From Roseateles oligotrophus (GTDB taxonomy: Bacteria > Pseudomonadota > Gammaproteobacteria > Burkholderiales > Burkholderiaceae_C): DNA of 64,000 nucleotides. The notes under the pieces are model-generated. The model ran no database searches and was not told the DNA's origin. It saw only the letters and a program-made list of their open reading frames with translations. The position numbers and the translations under genes are program-made. Below are positions 44,208 to 52,696 of the stretch, piece after piece (within the stretch, counting starts at the first letter, position 1; every line of letters starts with the position of its first letter). The stretch lies in assembly GCF_014204525.1 (NCBI RefSeq), contig NZ_JACHLP010000001.1, positions 248,001 through 312,000 on the forward strand, written 5' to 3'.

Positions 44208-44921
44208 ATGTTTGAACTCTCGAAAGATTCAATGCTGCACGGCTTTTTGCCCAGCCTGATCGAAGGCGCCGGGGTCACGCTGAGCGTGGCCCTGGCCTCT
44301 TTGGCCATGGCGATGATTCTGGGCTTGTTGGGCGCCCTGGCCAAATTGTCCAAATGGCGTTTCGCCCGTGGCCTGGCCCATCTCTACACCACCTTGATAC
44401 GCGGCGTGCCCGATCTGGTGCTGATGCTGCTGATCTTCTACGGCGGCCAAGTGGCGGTGAACAGCATCGCCCTCTCGCTCGGCCATGAGGAATACATCGA
44501 CATCAACCCCTATGTGGCCGGTGTGCTGACGATTGGCTTCATCTTCGGCGCCTATCTGACCGAGGCCTTTCGCGGTGCCTTTCTGGCCGTGCCACCGGGC
44601 CAGCGCGAGGCCGGCCTGGCCTATGGCATGAGCGGCTGGCAGATCGCCCGCCGCATCACCTTCCCGCAGATGTTCCGCCACGCCTTGCCGGGCCTGTCGA
44701 ACAACTGGCTGGTGCTGATCAAGAGCACGGCCATCGTCTCCGTCATCGGCCTGCATGACTTGATGACGCGCGGCCAGCAGGCAGCCGGCTCCACCCGCGA
44801 GCCCTTTGTCTTCTACCTGGCCGTGGCCCTGATCTATCTGGCCTTCACCAGCGTGTCCGAACTGCTGTTCGACCGGCTGCAGAAGCGCTTCTCCACCGGC
44901 GTGCGCAGGGGGTCGCTGTGA
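44208..44921 (+). CDS. Amino acid ABC transporter permease, HisQ type
   Basis: The 237-residue membrane protein has about five helices and the EAA loop (EAGLAYGMSGWQIARRITFP) where the ATPase docks. The early VTLSVALASLAMAMILGLLG and TLIRGVPDLVLMLLIFYGGQ are typical of HisQ/GlnP permeases. ATG 44208 is the first start after the binding-protein stop; the longer upstream frame is a shadow. It pairs with the next gene, which overlaps it by four bases. Confidence 0.92.
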   Translation: MFELSKDSMLHGFLPSLIEGAGVTLSVALASLAMAMILGLLGALAKLSKWRFARGLAHLYTTLIRGVPDLVLMLLIFYGGQVAVNSIALSLGHEEYIDINPYVAGVLTIGFIFGAYLTEAFRGAFLAVPPGQREAGLAYGMSGWQIARRITFPQMFRHALPGLSNNWLVLIKSTAIVSVIGLHDLMTRGQQAAGSTREPFVFYLAVALIYLAFTSVSELLFDRLQKRFSTGVRRGSL

Positions 44922-45607
44922 TTGCCTACGACACCATTCTTGAAAACCTGCCGCTCTACCTCAGCGGCGCCTGGACCACTTTTCAGCTGCTCGTGATTTC
45001 GCTGCTGCTGGGCCTGGCCCTGGCCATCCCGCTGGCGGTGCTGCGCAGCCTCAGCGGCAGCTGGATCTCGCGCGCGATCTGGCTCTATACCTATGTGTTC
45101 CGCGGCACGCCCATGCTGGTCCAGCTCTTCCTGATCTATTACGGCCTGGCCCAGTTCGAGGCGGTGCGCAACAGCGCCTTGTGGCCTTATTTCAGCTCGG
45201 CCTGGTTCTGCGCCTGCCTGAGCTTTGTGCTCAACACGGCCGCCTACACGACCGAGATCATCGCCGGCAGCATCCGTGCCCTGCCGGCGGGCGAGATCGA
45301 AGCCGCCAAGGCCCTGGGCATGAGCCGATGGGTGATGTTCCGCCGCATCGTCCTGCCCTCGGCCCTGCGCCGCTCTCTGCCGGCTTACAGCAATGAAGCC
45401 ATCTTCATGCTGCACGGCACGGCCCTGGCCAGCATCGTGACCATTCTGGACATCACCGGCGCGGCCCGGCGCGTCAACGCCACCCACTACATCCCTTTTG
45501 AGGCCTTCATCACGGCAGCCGTCTTCTACTTCCTAATGACCCTGACCCTGGTGGCCTTGTTCCACAAGGCCGAGGCCAAATGGCTGAAGCCGCTGCTGCC
45601 ACGCTAG
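44918..45607 (+). CDS. Amino acid ABC transporter permease, HisM type
   Basis: The 229-residue second permease starts with GTG at 44918, overlapping the HisQ-like stop. It has the standard helices (TTFQLLVISLLLGLALAIPL, YTYVFRGTPMLVQLFLIYYG) and an EAA loop in EIEAAKALGMSRWVMFRRIV. Together the two permeases form the membrane channel of a HisQMP-like importer. The desuccinylase-like gene begins eight bases downstream. Confidence 0.92.
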   Translation: MIAYDTILENLPLYLSGAWTTFQLLVISLLLGLALAIPLAVLRSLSGSWISRAIWLYTYVFRGTPMLVQLFLIYYGLAQFEAVRNSALWPYFSSAWFCACLSFVLNTAAYTTEIIAGSIRALPAGEIEAAKALGMSRWVMFRRIVLPSALRRSLPAYSNEAIFMLHGTALASIVTILDITGAARRVNATHYIPFEAFITAAVFYFLMTLTLVALFHKAEAKWLKPLLPR

Positions 45608-45615
45608 TGAGCCCT

Positions 45616-46740
45616 ATGCAAATCAAAGCCCACGCCCTGATCTCGCCCGCCCCGGGCACCCAGCGCGAGCTGATCTCCCTGCACTACGGCCAGCCCGCCG
45701 GCGAAGGGACGCAGAAAGCCTATATCCAGGCCTCCCTGCATGCCGACGAGCTGCCCGGCATGCTGGTCGCCCACCATCTGCGCCAACAGCTGGACGCGCT
45801 GCAAGCGGCCGGCCAGATCAGGGGCGAGATCATCCTGGTGCCCATGGCCAACCCGATAGGCCTGTCCCAGCATCTGCTGTACATGCATATGGGCCGCTTC
45901 GAGACCACGACCGGCGAGAACTTCAACCGCCACTACCCCGAGCAGACCGAGGCCGCGGCCCTGGCCGCCGAAGCGCAGCTGACGCAAGACGCCGCCCACA
46001 ATGTGCGGGTGCTGCGGCGCGAGCTGAAAAAAGCGGTGGATGAATCCCCGGTGGACACCGAGCTGCAGTCGCTGCGCCGCCGCCTGATGTCACTCAGCTG
46101 CGATGCCGACATCGTGCTGGACCTGCATTGCGACGCCCAGGCCGTCATGCATATGTATACCGAGATCCCCTGCTGGCCGGAGTGCGAGCTGCTGGGCCGC
46201 TTCATCGGCTCGCGCGTGGCCTTGCTGGCCCAGGAGTCGGGCGACAGCCCCTTCGACGAGGCCTGCTCCCAGGTCTGGTGGAAGTGGAAGCAGCGTTTCG
46301 GCGAGCGTTTCCCCATCCCCCAGGCCTGCATGTCGGTAACGGTGGAATTGCGCGGCGCCGCCGATGTGGAGCATGAGCTGGCGCGCCAGGATGCGCAGAA
46401 CATCATAGCCTTCCTGCGCTACCGCGGCCTGATTGCCGGCCCCAAGCCCGCCCTGCCCGACGCGGTGGGCGACGCCCGCCCCCTGGCCGGCAGCATGCCC
46501 ATCAAAGCAACGGCGACCGGCGTGCTGACCTTTGTCCGCCAGGTCGGCGAGCAGGTCGCCGCCGGCGATGTGCTGGCCCATGTGATCGACCCCATCACGG
46601 CCGAGGTCACCGAGCTGAAGAGCCCCGTGGACGGGCTCTTCTTCGCACGCGATTTCCTGCGCTTTGCCACCGCCGGCATGCGCGTCGCCAAGGTGGCGGG
46701 CAAAGAAGCAATCCGCACCGGCAAATTGCTGGGTGCTTGA
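45616..46740 (+). CDS. Succinylglutamate desuccinylase / aspartoacylase family zinc enzyme
   Basis: The 374-residue protein has the M14-like zinc site: QASLHADELPG (His and Glu ligands) near residue 41 and VLDLHCDAQAV near residue 165, with the substrate-binding Arg in ENFNRHYPEQ. The catalytic Glu is probably in SVTVELRGAAD. A C-terminal lipoyl-like beta-barrel (GVLTFVRQVGEQVAAGDVLA) ends it. The family removes acyl groups from N-acyl amino acids. It sits inside the ABC operon between permease and ATPase genes, which suggests that the imported compound is an acylated amino acid. The start could be ATG 45616 or GTG 45607. Confidence 0.88.
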   Translation: MQIKAHALISPAPGTQRELISLHYGQPAGEGTQKAYIQASLHADELPGMLVAHHLRQQLDALQAAGQIRGEIILVPMANPIGLSQHLLYMHMGRFETTTGENFNRHYPEQTEAAALAAEAQLTQDAAHNVRVLRRELKKAVDESPVDTELQSLRRRLMSLSCDADIVLDLHCDAQAVMHMYTEIPCWPECELLGRFIGSRVALLAQESGDSPFDEACSQVWWKWKQRFGERFPIPQACMSVTVELRGAADVEHELARQDAQNIIAFLRYRGLIAGPKPALPDAVGDARPLAGSMPIKATATGVLTFVRQVGEQVAAGDVLAHVIDPITAEVTELKSPVDGLFFARDFLRFATAGMRVAKVAGKEAIRTGKLLGA

Positions 46741-46751
46741 AAGAAGAACAA

Positions 46752-47519
46752 ATGACACTCAGTCTGCAAATCGAAGGCCTGCACAAGCGCTACGGCGAAC
46801 GCGAAGTGCTCAAGGGCGTGTCGCTGGCCGCCAAAAAAGGCGATGTGGTCACCCTGATCGGCTCCAGCGGCTCGGGCAAGAGCACATTTCTGCGCTGCAT
46901 CAACCTGCTTGAACAGCCCTACGAGGGCAAGCTCTCCCTGAATGGCGAGGAGCTGAAACTAACGCGTGACCGCGACGGCAGCCTGAAGGCCGCCGATGCC
47001 AAGCAGCTGCAGCTCTGGCGCGCCCGCCTGGCCATGGTGTTCCAGAACTTCAATCTCTGGGGCCACCGCACGGTACTGGAGAACGTCATCGAAGCCCCCA
47101 TCTACGTGCTGGGTGTGCCCAGAGCCGAGGCGATTGAAAAAGCCGAGGCCTTGCTGGCCCGGGTGGGCGTGGCCCATCGCAAGGACGTCTATCCCGCCCA
47201 GCTCTCAGGCGGCGAGCAACAGCGCGTGGCGATTGCCCGCGCCCTGGCCGTCGAGCCCGAGGTGATGCTGTTCGACGAACCCACCTCGGCCCTGGACCCG
47301 GAGCTGGTCGGTGAGGTGCTCAAGGTCATGCGCGACCTGGCCGCCGAAGGCCGCACCATGATTGTCGTGACGCACGAGATGGGCTTTGCCCGCGAGGTCT
47401 CCAACCACACCTTGTTCCTGCACCAGGGCCGGGTGGAGGAGGAAGGCCATCCGCGCGAAGTGTTGCTCAAGCCGCAAAGCCAGCGCCTGCAGCAGTTCTT
47501 GAGTGGCGGGCTGAAATAA
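46752..47519 (+). CDS. Amino acid ABC transporter ATP-binding protein, HisP type
   Basis: The 255-residue ATPase has Walker A GSSGSGKSTFLRC, the Q loop VFQNFNLWGHRTVLENV, the ABC signature QLSGGEQQRVAIARAL, Walker B VMLFDEPTSALDPE and the switch His in VVTHEMGFA. The insertion TRDRDGSLKAADAKQLQLWR is typical of HisP proteins. ATG 46752 has AAGAAG upstream; the in-frame TTG at 46737 is less likely. It is the last gene of the transporter operon and is followed at once by the 142-base palindrome. Confidence 0.94.
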   Translation: MTLSLQIEGLHKRYGEREVLKGVSLAAKKGDVVTLIGSSGSGKSTFLRCINLLEQPYEGKLSLNGEELKLTRDRDGSLKAADAKQLQLWRARLAMVFQNFNLWGHRTVLENVIEAPIYVLGVPRAEAIEKAEALLARVGVAHRKDVYPAQLSGGEQQRVAIARALAVEPEVMLFDEPTSALDPELVGEVLKVMRDLAAEGRTMIVVTHEMGFAREVSNHTLFLHQGRVEEEGHPREVLLKPQSQRLQQFLSGGLK

Positions 47520-47524
47520 GCCTC

Positions 47525-47666
47525 AGAGGGTGAGAACTTTTGTAGCGAGCGGTCGTCAGGCTAGGCGGACGGAGCGCAGGAACCGGAACGTACGCCTTGT
47601 ACGTGAGGATTCCGAGCACCGCCCAACGACGCATGGCGGCCGCGCAGTAAAAAGTTCTCACCCTCT
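47525..47666. repeat. 142-bp near-palindrome with perfect 17-bp terminal inverted repeats
   Basis: The ends are AGAGGGTGAGAACTTTT and its exact complement, AAAAGTTCTCACCCTCT. Between them the two arms are imperfectly complementary for nearly their whole length and close on ACGTAC-GCCTT-GTACGT at 47590-47606. The RNA would form a hairpin of roughly 60 pairs. It fills the whole gap between the convergent ATPase and DUF599 genes, so it may act as a two-way terminator. The sharp ends and the size also resemble a miniature mobile element or a dispersed intergenic repeat. Confidence 0.8.
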
Positions 47667-48400
47667 CAGTCCTTCGATGGGGCGTTGCCGGCCCCATCCT
47701 GCAAGACCTTCAGCACGTCCGAATGGAACTCGCGCTGGTAGAGCACAAAAATAACGCCCAGCGTGCCGGCCATAAAGGCCCAGGGTGAGAAGAACCAGCA
47801 GATGGCGGCAAAGGCCAGGTAGTAGGCGCGCAAGCCGTCGTTGAAGGTCTCGGCCGCCATGCCCATCAGGCGGCCGGCGCGGTCGGCAAAGTCTTCGCGC
47901 GACAGGTTCTGTTCGACAAAAGCCTCGGCCGAAGGCGCTGCCGCCACCAGCAAGGCGCCAAAAGTGTATTGGCGCATGCTCCAGGTGAAGCGGAAGAAGG
48001 CGTAGACAAAGATGCCGATCAGCAGCACCAGCTTCAGATCGAACACCAGGGCGCTGGTGCGGGCGGTAAAGGGCAATTCCTGCACCAGCTCGGTCGCCTT
48101 CTCGCTGGCACCCAGGCTGGCCAGCAGGCCGCCGATGATCAGGATGGTGGTCGAGGCAAAAAATGAAGGGCTGGTGGACAGGTTCTGCACCACCACGCCA
48201 TCGATCACCCGCACATCGCGGTAGGTGGTCTGCAGCATCCAGCGCCGCCGCTCGCGGTTGGTGGCCGCCAGCAGCGTGCCGTCGAACTGCGATTGCCGCT
48301 TGGCAAAGGCCGCATAGCCCAGCCAGCCGATAAAGAACAGCGCCAGCGCCAGCCAGTCGGCGGCGGGCAGGAAGTCGAGGACGGCAAGAAGATTCTTCAT
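47666..48400 (-). CDS. DUF599 membrane protein
   Basis: The 244-residue protein has about four transmembrane helices: WLALALFFIGWLGYAAFAK, TTILIIGGLLASLGASEK, LKLVLLIGIFVYAFFRFTWS and YLAFAAICWFFSPWAFMAGT. Conserved DUF599 stretches include RRRWMLQTTYRDVRVIDGVV and TFNDGLRAYYLAFA. Function is unknown. ATG 48400 is the natural start; the frame extends further upstream without a membrane pattern. Its stop codon touches the 142-base palindrome. Confidence 0.88.
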   Translation of the reverse strand: MKNLLAVLDFLPAADWLALALFFIGWLGYAAFAKRQSQFDGTLLAATNRERRRWMLQTTYRDVRVIDGVVVQNLSTSPSFFASTTILIIGGLLASLGASEKATELVQELPFTARTSALVFDLKLVLLIGIFVYAFFRFTWSMRQYTFGALLVAAAPSAEAFVEQNLSREDFADRAGRLMGMAAETFNDGLRAYYLAFAAICWFFSPWAFMAGTLGVIFVLYQREFHSDVLKVLQDGAGNAPSKD

Positions 48401-48465
48401 GTCCGAACTGTAAAACCTCCTGCCTCGGGGGCAAGCCAATTGATGGCGATCAAGCCAGCAAAATT

Positions 48466-49020
48466 TCAGGCCGCCCAGCGTGCCGTGACGGCGGCCACGC
48501 GCTGACCGAAGACCCTGGCCGTGGCCAGGTCGCCGGCAATCATTTCGTCCACCGAGGCGTCCGAGGGCGTGGCGGTCAACAAGCCGATGCTGGCCCCCAG
48601 ATTGTTCAGATCGTCGCGGCTCGCGGCCTTGCGATTGGCCGGTAGCTGGCCCAGGCCCGTCCACACCATGCCATGCTGCTGCGAGAGCGTGAACAGGTAT
48701 TGCAGAGTGGAGAACTTATCGCCGTTGAGCGAGGCGGAGTTGCTGAAGCCGGCCGCGATCTTGTCCTTCCAGCCCTGCGAGAACCAGATCTTGCTGGAGG
48801 CGTCGGCGAACTTCTTGAACTGCCAGGAGGGGCCGCCCATATAGGTCGGCGTACCGAAGATGATGGCGTCGGCCGCGGCCAGCGTGGCCCAGCCGGCCTC
48901 GCTCAGATGGCCCTCGGCATCGATGGGCAGCAATACCCCGCCGCTGCCCTCGGCAACGGCCTCGGCCACTTTCAAGGTATGGCCGTAGCCGCTATGAAAA
49001 ACAATCGCTATTTTGCTCAT
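48466..49020 (-). CDS. Flavodoxin family protein (WrbA-like NAD(P)H:quinone oxidoreductase)
   Basis: The 184-residue protein starts MSKIAIVFHSGYGHTLKVAE, a flavodoxin FMN phosphate loop. The FMN loops AIIFGTPTYMGGPSWQFKKF and FSQGWKDKIAAGFSNSASLN are as in WrbA-type proteins. It probably binds FMN and reduces quinones in the cytoplasm, though it is shorter than WrbA and single-electron flavodoxin roles remain possible. It is downstream of the pirin gene on the same strand, separated by 78 bases that include a hairpin. Confidence 0.85.
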   Translation of the reverse strand: MSKIAIVFHSGYGHTLKVAEAVAEGSGGVLLPIDAEGHLSEAGWATLAAADAIIFGTPTYMGGPSWQFKKFADASSKIWFSQGWKDKIAAGFSNSASLNGDKFSTLQYLFTLSQQHGMVWTGLGQLPANRKAASRDDLNNLGASIGLLTATPSDASVDEMIAGDLATARVFGQRVAAVTARWAA

Positions 49021-49054
49021 GGGAAGGTTCTTTCACTCTTGCTCTAACAAAGCA

Positions 49055-49081
49055 TTCAAGCGCGCTGGAGCGCCTCTTGAA
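49055..49081 (-). terminator. Imperfect hairpin between pirin and flavodoxin genes
   Basis: TTCAAG/CTTGAA and GCGCT/AGCGC form a two-part stem with small bulges, 18 bases past the pirin stop codon. There is no clear T run, so it may be a weak terminator or attenuator. Confidence 0.35.
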
Positions 49082-49098
49082 CACGAAAATCTGTGCCC

Positions 49099-49806
49099 TC
49101 AGGCCGCCAGATCGAACACCAGCACCTCGGCGTCCGCGCCGGCGCTCAGCTCGACCCGGGCCTCGTCACGCAGGGCCAGGGCATCGCCACCGCTGAGCCG
49201 CTGGCCATTGACCGTCAAGCCGCCGCGGATCAGATGCACATAGGCCAGGCGGCCGGCGGCCAAGGCCAGCTGCGCCTGTTCGGCGCCGTCAAACAAGCCG
49301 GCATAAAGCCTGGCATCGGCATGGATGCGCACCGAGTCCTGTTCACCGCTCTTGGACGCGAGCAAGCACAGCTGGCCGCGCTTTTGCGCCTCGGCAAAGC
49401 TGCGCTGCTCGTAGCTGGGCGGGATGCCGCGCTCCTCGGGCTGGATCCAGATCTGCAGGAAATGCGTCTCGCGGTCCTGCGCATGGTTGAACTCGCTGTG
49501 CATCACACCCTTGCCGGCGCTCATGCGCTGCACCTCACCGGGCCTGATCACGCCGGCCTGGCCCTGGCCAATGCTGTCCTTGTGGGCCAGCTCGCCGTTC
49601 AGCACATAGCTGATGATTTCCATGTCCTTGTGGCCATGGGTGCCGAAGCCGGTGCCGGCAGCGATGCGGTCCTCGTTGATCACCCGCAGGGCGCCGAAAC
49701 CCATGCGCTTGGGCTCGTAGTAATCGGCGAATGAAAAGCTGTGGAAGGACTTCAGCCAGCCGTGATCGGCATAACCGCGCTCGCAAGACTTGATCAGTTC
49801 AAACAT
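49099..49806 (-). CDS. Pirin family protein (bicupin)
   Basis: The 235-residue protein has the pirin N-terminal cupin with metal ligands in FGTHGHKDMEIISYVLNGEL (two His, one Glu nearby) and MSAGKGVMHSEFNH, then a C-terminal cupin. The opening HGWLKSFHSFSFADYYEPKR is typical of YhhW-like pirins. Some members are quercetin 2,3-dioxygenases, others redox-linked regulators. It diverges from a LysR gene 123 bases away, which probably controls it. ATG 49806 is preferred over the longer frame. Confidence 0.92.
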   Translation of the reverse strand: MFELIKSCERGYADHGWLKSFHSFSFADYYEPKRMGFGALRVINEDRIAAGTGFGTHGHKDMEIISYVLNGELAHKDSIGQGQAGVIRPGEVQRMSAGKGVMHSEFNHAQDRETHFLQIWIQPEERGIPPSYEQRSFAEAQKRGQLCLLASKSGEQDSVRIHADARLYAGLFDGAEQAQLALAAGRLAYVHLIRGGLTVNGQRLSGGDALALRDEARVELSAGADAEVLVFDLAA

Positions 49807-49929
49807 GATGGGTCGCTCTCCTTGAATGCCTTCACTGTAGAAGTCGGCCGGCCGGCCGGGGTCGCAGGCACTTGAAGCCAGCATTCAAATAAGATGAAGG
49901 GCCCAAGATTTCGCCCGCCCCTGCCTCCC

Positions 49930-50922
49930 ATGCAAACCCCTCCCAAGAGCCGCGCCCTCACCCCCGAGGCCCTGGCCATGATGGACGCCATCGCGCGCAG
50001 CGGCAGCTTTGCCGCCGCCGCTCGCGAGATGGGCAAGGTGCCCTCGGCCCTGACCTATAACGTGCGCCAGCTGGAAGAGGCCCTGGACGTGCTCTTGTTC
50101 GACCGCAGCTCCCGCCAGGCCGTGCTGACGGCCGCCGGCCAGGAGCTGCTGATCGAAGGCCGGCGCCTGCTCAGCGAGATGGACGGCGTGGCCAACCGGG
50201 TGCGCCGCATCGCCACCGGCTGGGAGAGCGAGCTGACCATCGCCATCGACGACGCCATCGCCCGCCGCGCCCTCTTCGATCTGATGGAGGCCTTCTACCA
50301 ACTGCCCGGCGACGACGGCAAAAACGGCGCCAGGCAAGGCCCGCCCACGCGGCTCAAGCTGCGCACCGAGGTCTTGTCCGGCACCTGGGAGGCGCTGCTC
50401 TCCGGCCAGGCCGATCTGGCCATAGGCACCTCGGCCCAACCGCCCGATGGCAGCGTGCACTGCGCCTTGCTGGGCGAGCTGGAGATGCTGTTCTGTGTGG
50501 CGCCCCACCATCCCCTGGCCAAGCTGGCACAGCCGCTGGAAGCCAGCACCATCGCCGCCCACCGCATCGTCGCCGTGGCCGACACCGCCCGCAGCCTCAC
50601 CCCCATGACCATAGGCGTGATGCCCGGCCAGGACGTGCTGACCATGCCCTCCATGGCCGCCAAGCTGGAGGCCTTGCTGCGCGGCATGGGCTGCGGCAGC
50701 CTGCCGGCCTCCATGCTGCGCCGCCATCTGGAAGCGGGCCGCCTGGTGCATCTGCAAACCGACCGCGGCCGCCGCATCATCCCCCTGCACTACGCCTGGC
50801 GCAATCACGGCGCCAACGGCGGCCAGCCGCCCGGCAAGGCGCTGAGCTGGTGGCTGCAACAGCTGGCCAGCCCCACCACCCAGCGCGCCCTGCTGGAGCA
50901 GCACGAGGGGCTGATTCTTTGA
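49930..50922 (+). CDS. LysR family transcriptional regulator
   Basis: The 330-residue regulator has an N-terminal winged helix ([20 protein letters not shown], then [20 protein letters not shown], about residues 10-65) and a C-terminal effector-binding domain with [13 protein letters not shown] and [20 protein letters not shown]. It is divergent from the pirin gene, the usual arrangement for LysR control; the 123-base gap should contain both promoters and the operator, though no clear T-N11-A palindrome stands out to me. The gluQ start overlaps its stop (TGATG). Confidence 0.9.
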   Translation: MQTPPKSRALTPEALAMMDAIARSGSFAAAAREMGKVPSALTYNVRQLEEALDVLLFDRSSRQAVLTAAGQELLIEGRRLLSEMDGVANRVRRIATGWESELTIAIDDAIARRALFDLMEAFYQLPGDDGKNGARQGPPTRLKLRTEVLSGTWEALLSGQADLAIGTSAQPPDGSVHCALLGELEMLFCVAPHHPLAKLAQPLEASTIAAHRIVAVADTARSLTPMTIGVMPGQDVLTMPSMAAKLEALLRGMGCGSLPASMLRRHLEAGRLVHLQTDRGRRIIPLHYAWRNHGANGGQPPGKALSWWLQQLASPTTQRALLEQHEGLIL

Positions 50923-51869
50923 TGAGCGCGGGCTGTTCCGCCTATACCGGCCGCTTCGCCCCCTCGCCCACCGGCCCCTTGCACGCGGGCTCGCTGGTGG
51001 CCGCCCTGGCCAGCTGGCTGGACGCGCGCGCCCACGGCGGGCGCTGGCTGGTCCGCATCGAGGACGTGGACCTGCCGCGCTGCCCCAAGGGCGCCGACCA
51101 ATTCATGCTGGCGCAGCTGCAGGCCTGTGGCCTGCTGCCCGACGAGGCGCCCATCTGGCAGTCGCAGCGCGGCGCGCTCTATGCCCAGGCCCTGGCCCGG
51201 CTGCAGGCCGACGGCTGGGCCTATGCCTGCGCCTGCTCGCGGGCCGATATCCAGCAAGCCCTGGCAGCGCAAAACGCCCTGCCCGGCCGCCATGCCGAGC
51301 GGGTCTATCCCGGCACTTGCCGCAGCGGCTTGGGTGGCAAGACGGGCCGCGCCTGGCGCCTGCTCAGCACGGCCGATCTTGCGGCCCGGCGAGACCTGAC
51401 CCTGGCCTGGCAGGACCGCCGCCTGGGCGCGCAAACGCAGAACCTCAGCCAGGCCGTCGGCGACTTTGTGCTCCAGCGTGCCGATGGGCTCTGGGCCTAC
51501 CAGCTGGCCGTGGTGGTAGACGACGCCGCCCAAGGCATCAGCGACATCGTGCGCGGCCAGGATCTGGCCGACAACACGCCGCGCCAGCTCCGCTTGCAAA
51601 CCTTGTTAGGCCTGCCGCGCCCGCGCTATCTGCACACGCCGCTGGTGCTGGGCGAGAACGGCGAAAAGCTGTCCAAGCAGAACGGTGCGGCGGCCCTGGA
51701 CCTGAGCGACCCGGCCGCCAGCCTGCGCGCCGCGGCCCGGCACCTGGGCCTGCATTTGAGCGGCGCCACCGTGGGCGAGGTTTTGGCCGAAGGCGTCGAG
51801 GCCTGGCGAGGATTTATGATGCCCGCCTCGCCGCTCGCGCCAGGCAGCGGCATTGCATTGAAGGAATAA
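50922..51869 (+). CDS. gluQ: Glutamyl-Q tRNA(Asp) synthetase
   Basis: The 315-residue enzyme is a truncated glutamyl-tRNA synthetase without an anticodon domain. The HIGH-like motif is in [20 protein letters not shown], and the KMSKS-like motif is [10 protein letters not shown]. Zinc-type cysteines lie in [10 protein letters not shown] and PGTCRSG. GluQ-RS glutamylates queuosine at position 34 of tRNA(Asp). The ATG at 50922 overlaps the LysR stop. The C terminus is separated by only two bases from the FKBP gene start. Confidence 0.92.
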   Translation: MSAGCSAYTGRFAPSPTGPLHAGSLVAALASWLDARAHGGRWLVRIEDVDLPRCPKGADQFMLAQLQACGLLPDEAPIWQSQRGALYAQALARLQADGWAYACACSRADIQQALAAQNALPGRHAERVYPGTCRSGLGGKTGRAWRLLSTADLAARRDLTLAWQDRRLGAQTQNLSQAVGDFVLQRADGLWAYQLAVVVDDAAQGISDIVRGQDLADNTPRQLRLQTLLGLPRPRYLHTPLVLGENGEKLSKQNGAAALDLSDPAASLRAAARHLGLHLSGATVGEVLAEGVEAWRGFMMPASPLAPGSGIALKE

Positions 51870-51871
51870 AC

Positions 51872-52606
51872 ATGAACACCAGCCCCAGCGGCCTGCAATT
51901 TGAAGACACCGTGGTCGGCGACGGCAAAGAGGCCAAGTCCGGCCACGACGTCAGCGTGCACTACACCGGCTGGCTCTACACCAAGGACGGCGAAAATTGG
52001 GTGAAGGGCGCCAAGTTCGACTCCAGCAAGGACCGCAAGCAGCCCTTCAACTTCGAGCTGGACGGCGGCATGGTCATCCGTGGCTGGGACGAAGGCGTGC
52101 AAGGCATGAAGATCGGCGGCTCGCGCACCCTGGTGATCCCGCCCGAGCTGGGCTATGGCGCACGCGGCGCCGGCGGCGTCATCCCCCCCAACGCCACGCT
52201 GATCTTTGAAGTGGAGTTGCTGGGCGTCAGCGGCGGCAGCGAGCCCATCACGCTGAACCTGACGACGCTGGACAGCGGCCTGCAGTTCGAAGACACGAAG
52301 CTGGGCGAAGGCGCCGAGGCCAAGGCCGGCCAGCGCGTCACCGTGCACTACACCGGCTGGCTGTACAAGGACGGCGCGCGCGGCAAGAAGTTCGACTCCA
52401 GCAAGGACCGTGGCGACCCCTTCCGCTTCGGCCTGGGCGAGGGCGAAGTGATCCAGGGCTGGGACCTGGGCGTGCAAGGCATGAAGGTGGGCGGCACCCG
52501 CATGCTGGTGATCCCGGCCGAGCTGGGCTATGGCGCGCGCGGCGCCGGCGGCGTGATCCCGCCCAATGCCACCCTGCTGTTCGAGGTGGAGCTGCTGGCG
52601 GTTTGA
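51872..52606 (+). CDS. FKBP-type peptidyl-prolyl isomerase with two tandem FKBP domains
   Basis: The 244-residue cytoplasmic protein contains two complete FKBP domains (about residues 1-122 and 130-244). Both carry SVHYTGWLY or TVHYTGWLY, KFDSSKDR, GWD-GVQGMK and the C-terminal LGYGARGAGGVIPPNATL. The copies differ in the 40-60 loop, where the first has an extra TKDGENWVKG stretch. Single-domain bacterial FKBPs have about 115 residues, so this is an internal duplication. It has no signal peptide. It begins two bases after gluQ and ends with a clear terminator. Confidence 0.93.
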   Translation: MNTSPSGLQFEDTVVGDGKEAKSGHDVSVHYTGWLYTKDGENWVKGAKFDSSKDRKQPFNFELDGGMVIRGWDEGVQGMKIGGSRTLVIPPELGYGARGAGGVIPPNATLIFEVELLGVSGGSEPITLNLTTLDSGLQFEDTKLGEGAEAKAGQRVTVHYTGWLYKDGARGKKFDSSKDRGDPFRFGLGEGEVIQGWDLGVQGMKVGGTRMLVIPAELGYGARGAGGVIPPNATLLFEVELLAV

Positions 52607-52612
52607 TTCACG

Positions 52613-52637
52613 AAGAGGCCTCGATTGAGGCCTTTTT
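52613..52637 (+). terminator. Intrinsic terminator after the FKBP gene
   Basis: AGGCCTC-GATT-GAGGCCT forms a 7-bp stem with a four-base loop followed by TTTT, seven bases after the stop codon. The stem may extend by weak pairs on the outer side. Confidence 0.88.
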
Positions 52638-52696
52638 CCCGGGCTGCGGCCGCCCAGGCAGGCATAGCATGGTCAGACGATTTCAGGAGTTTGACC

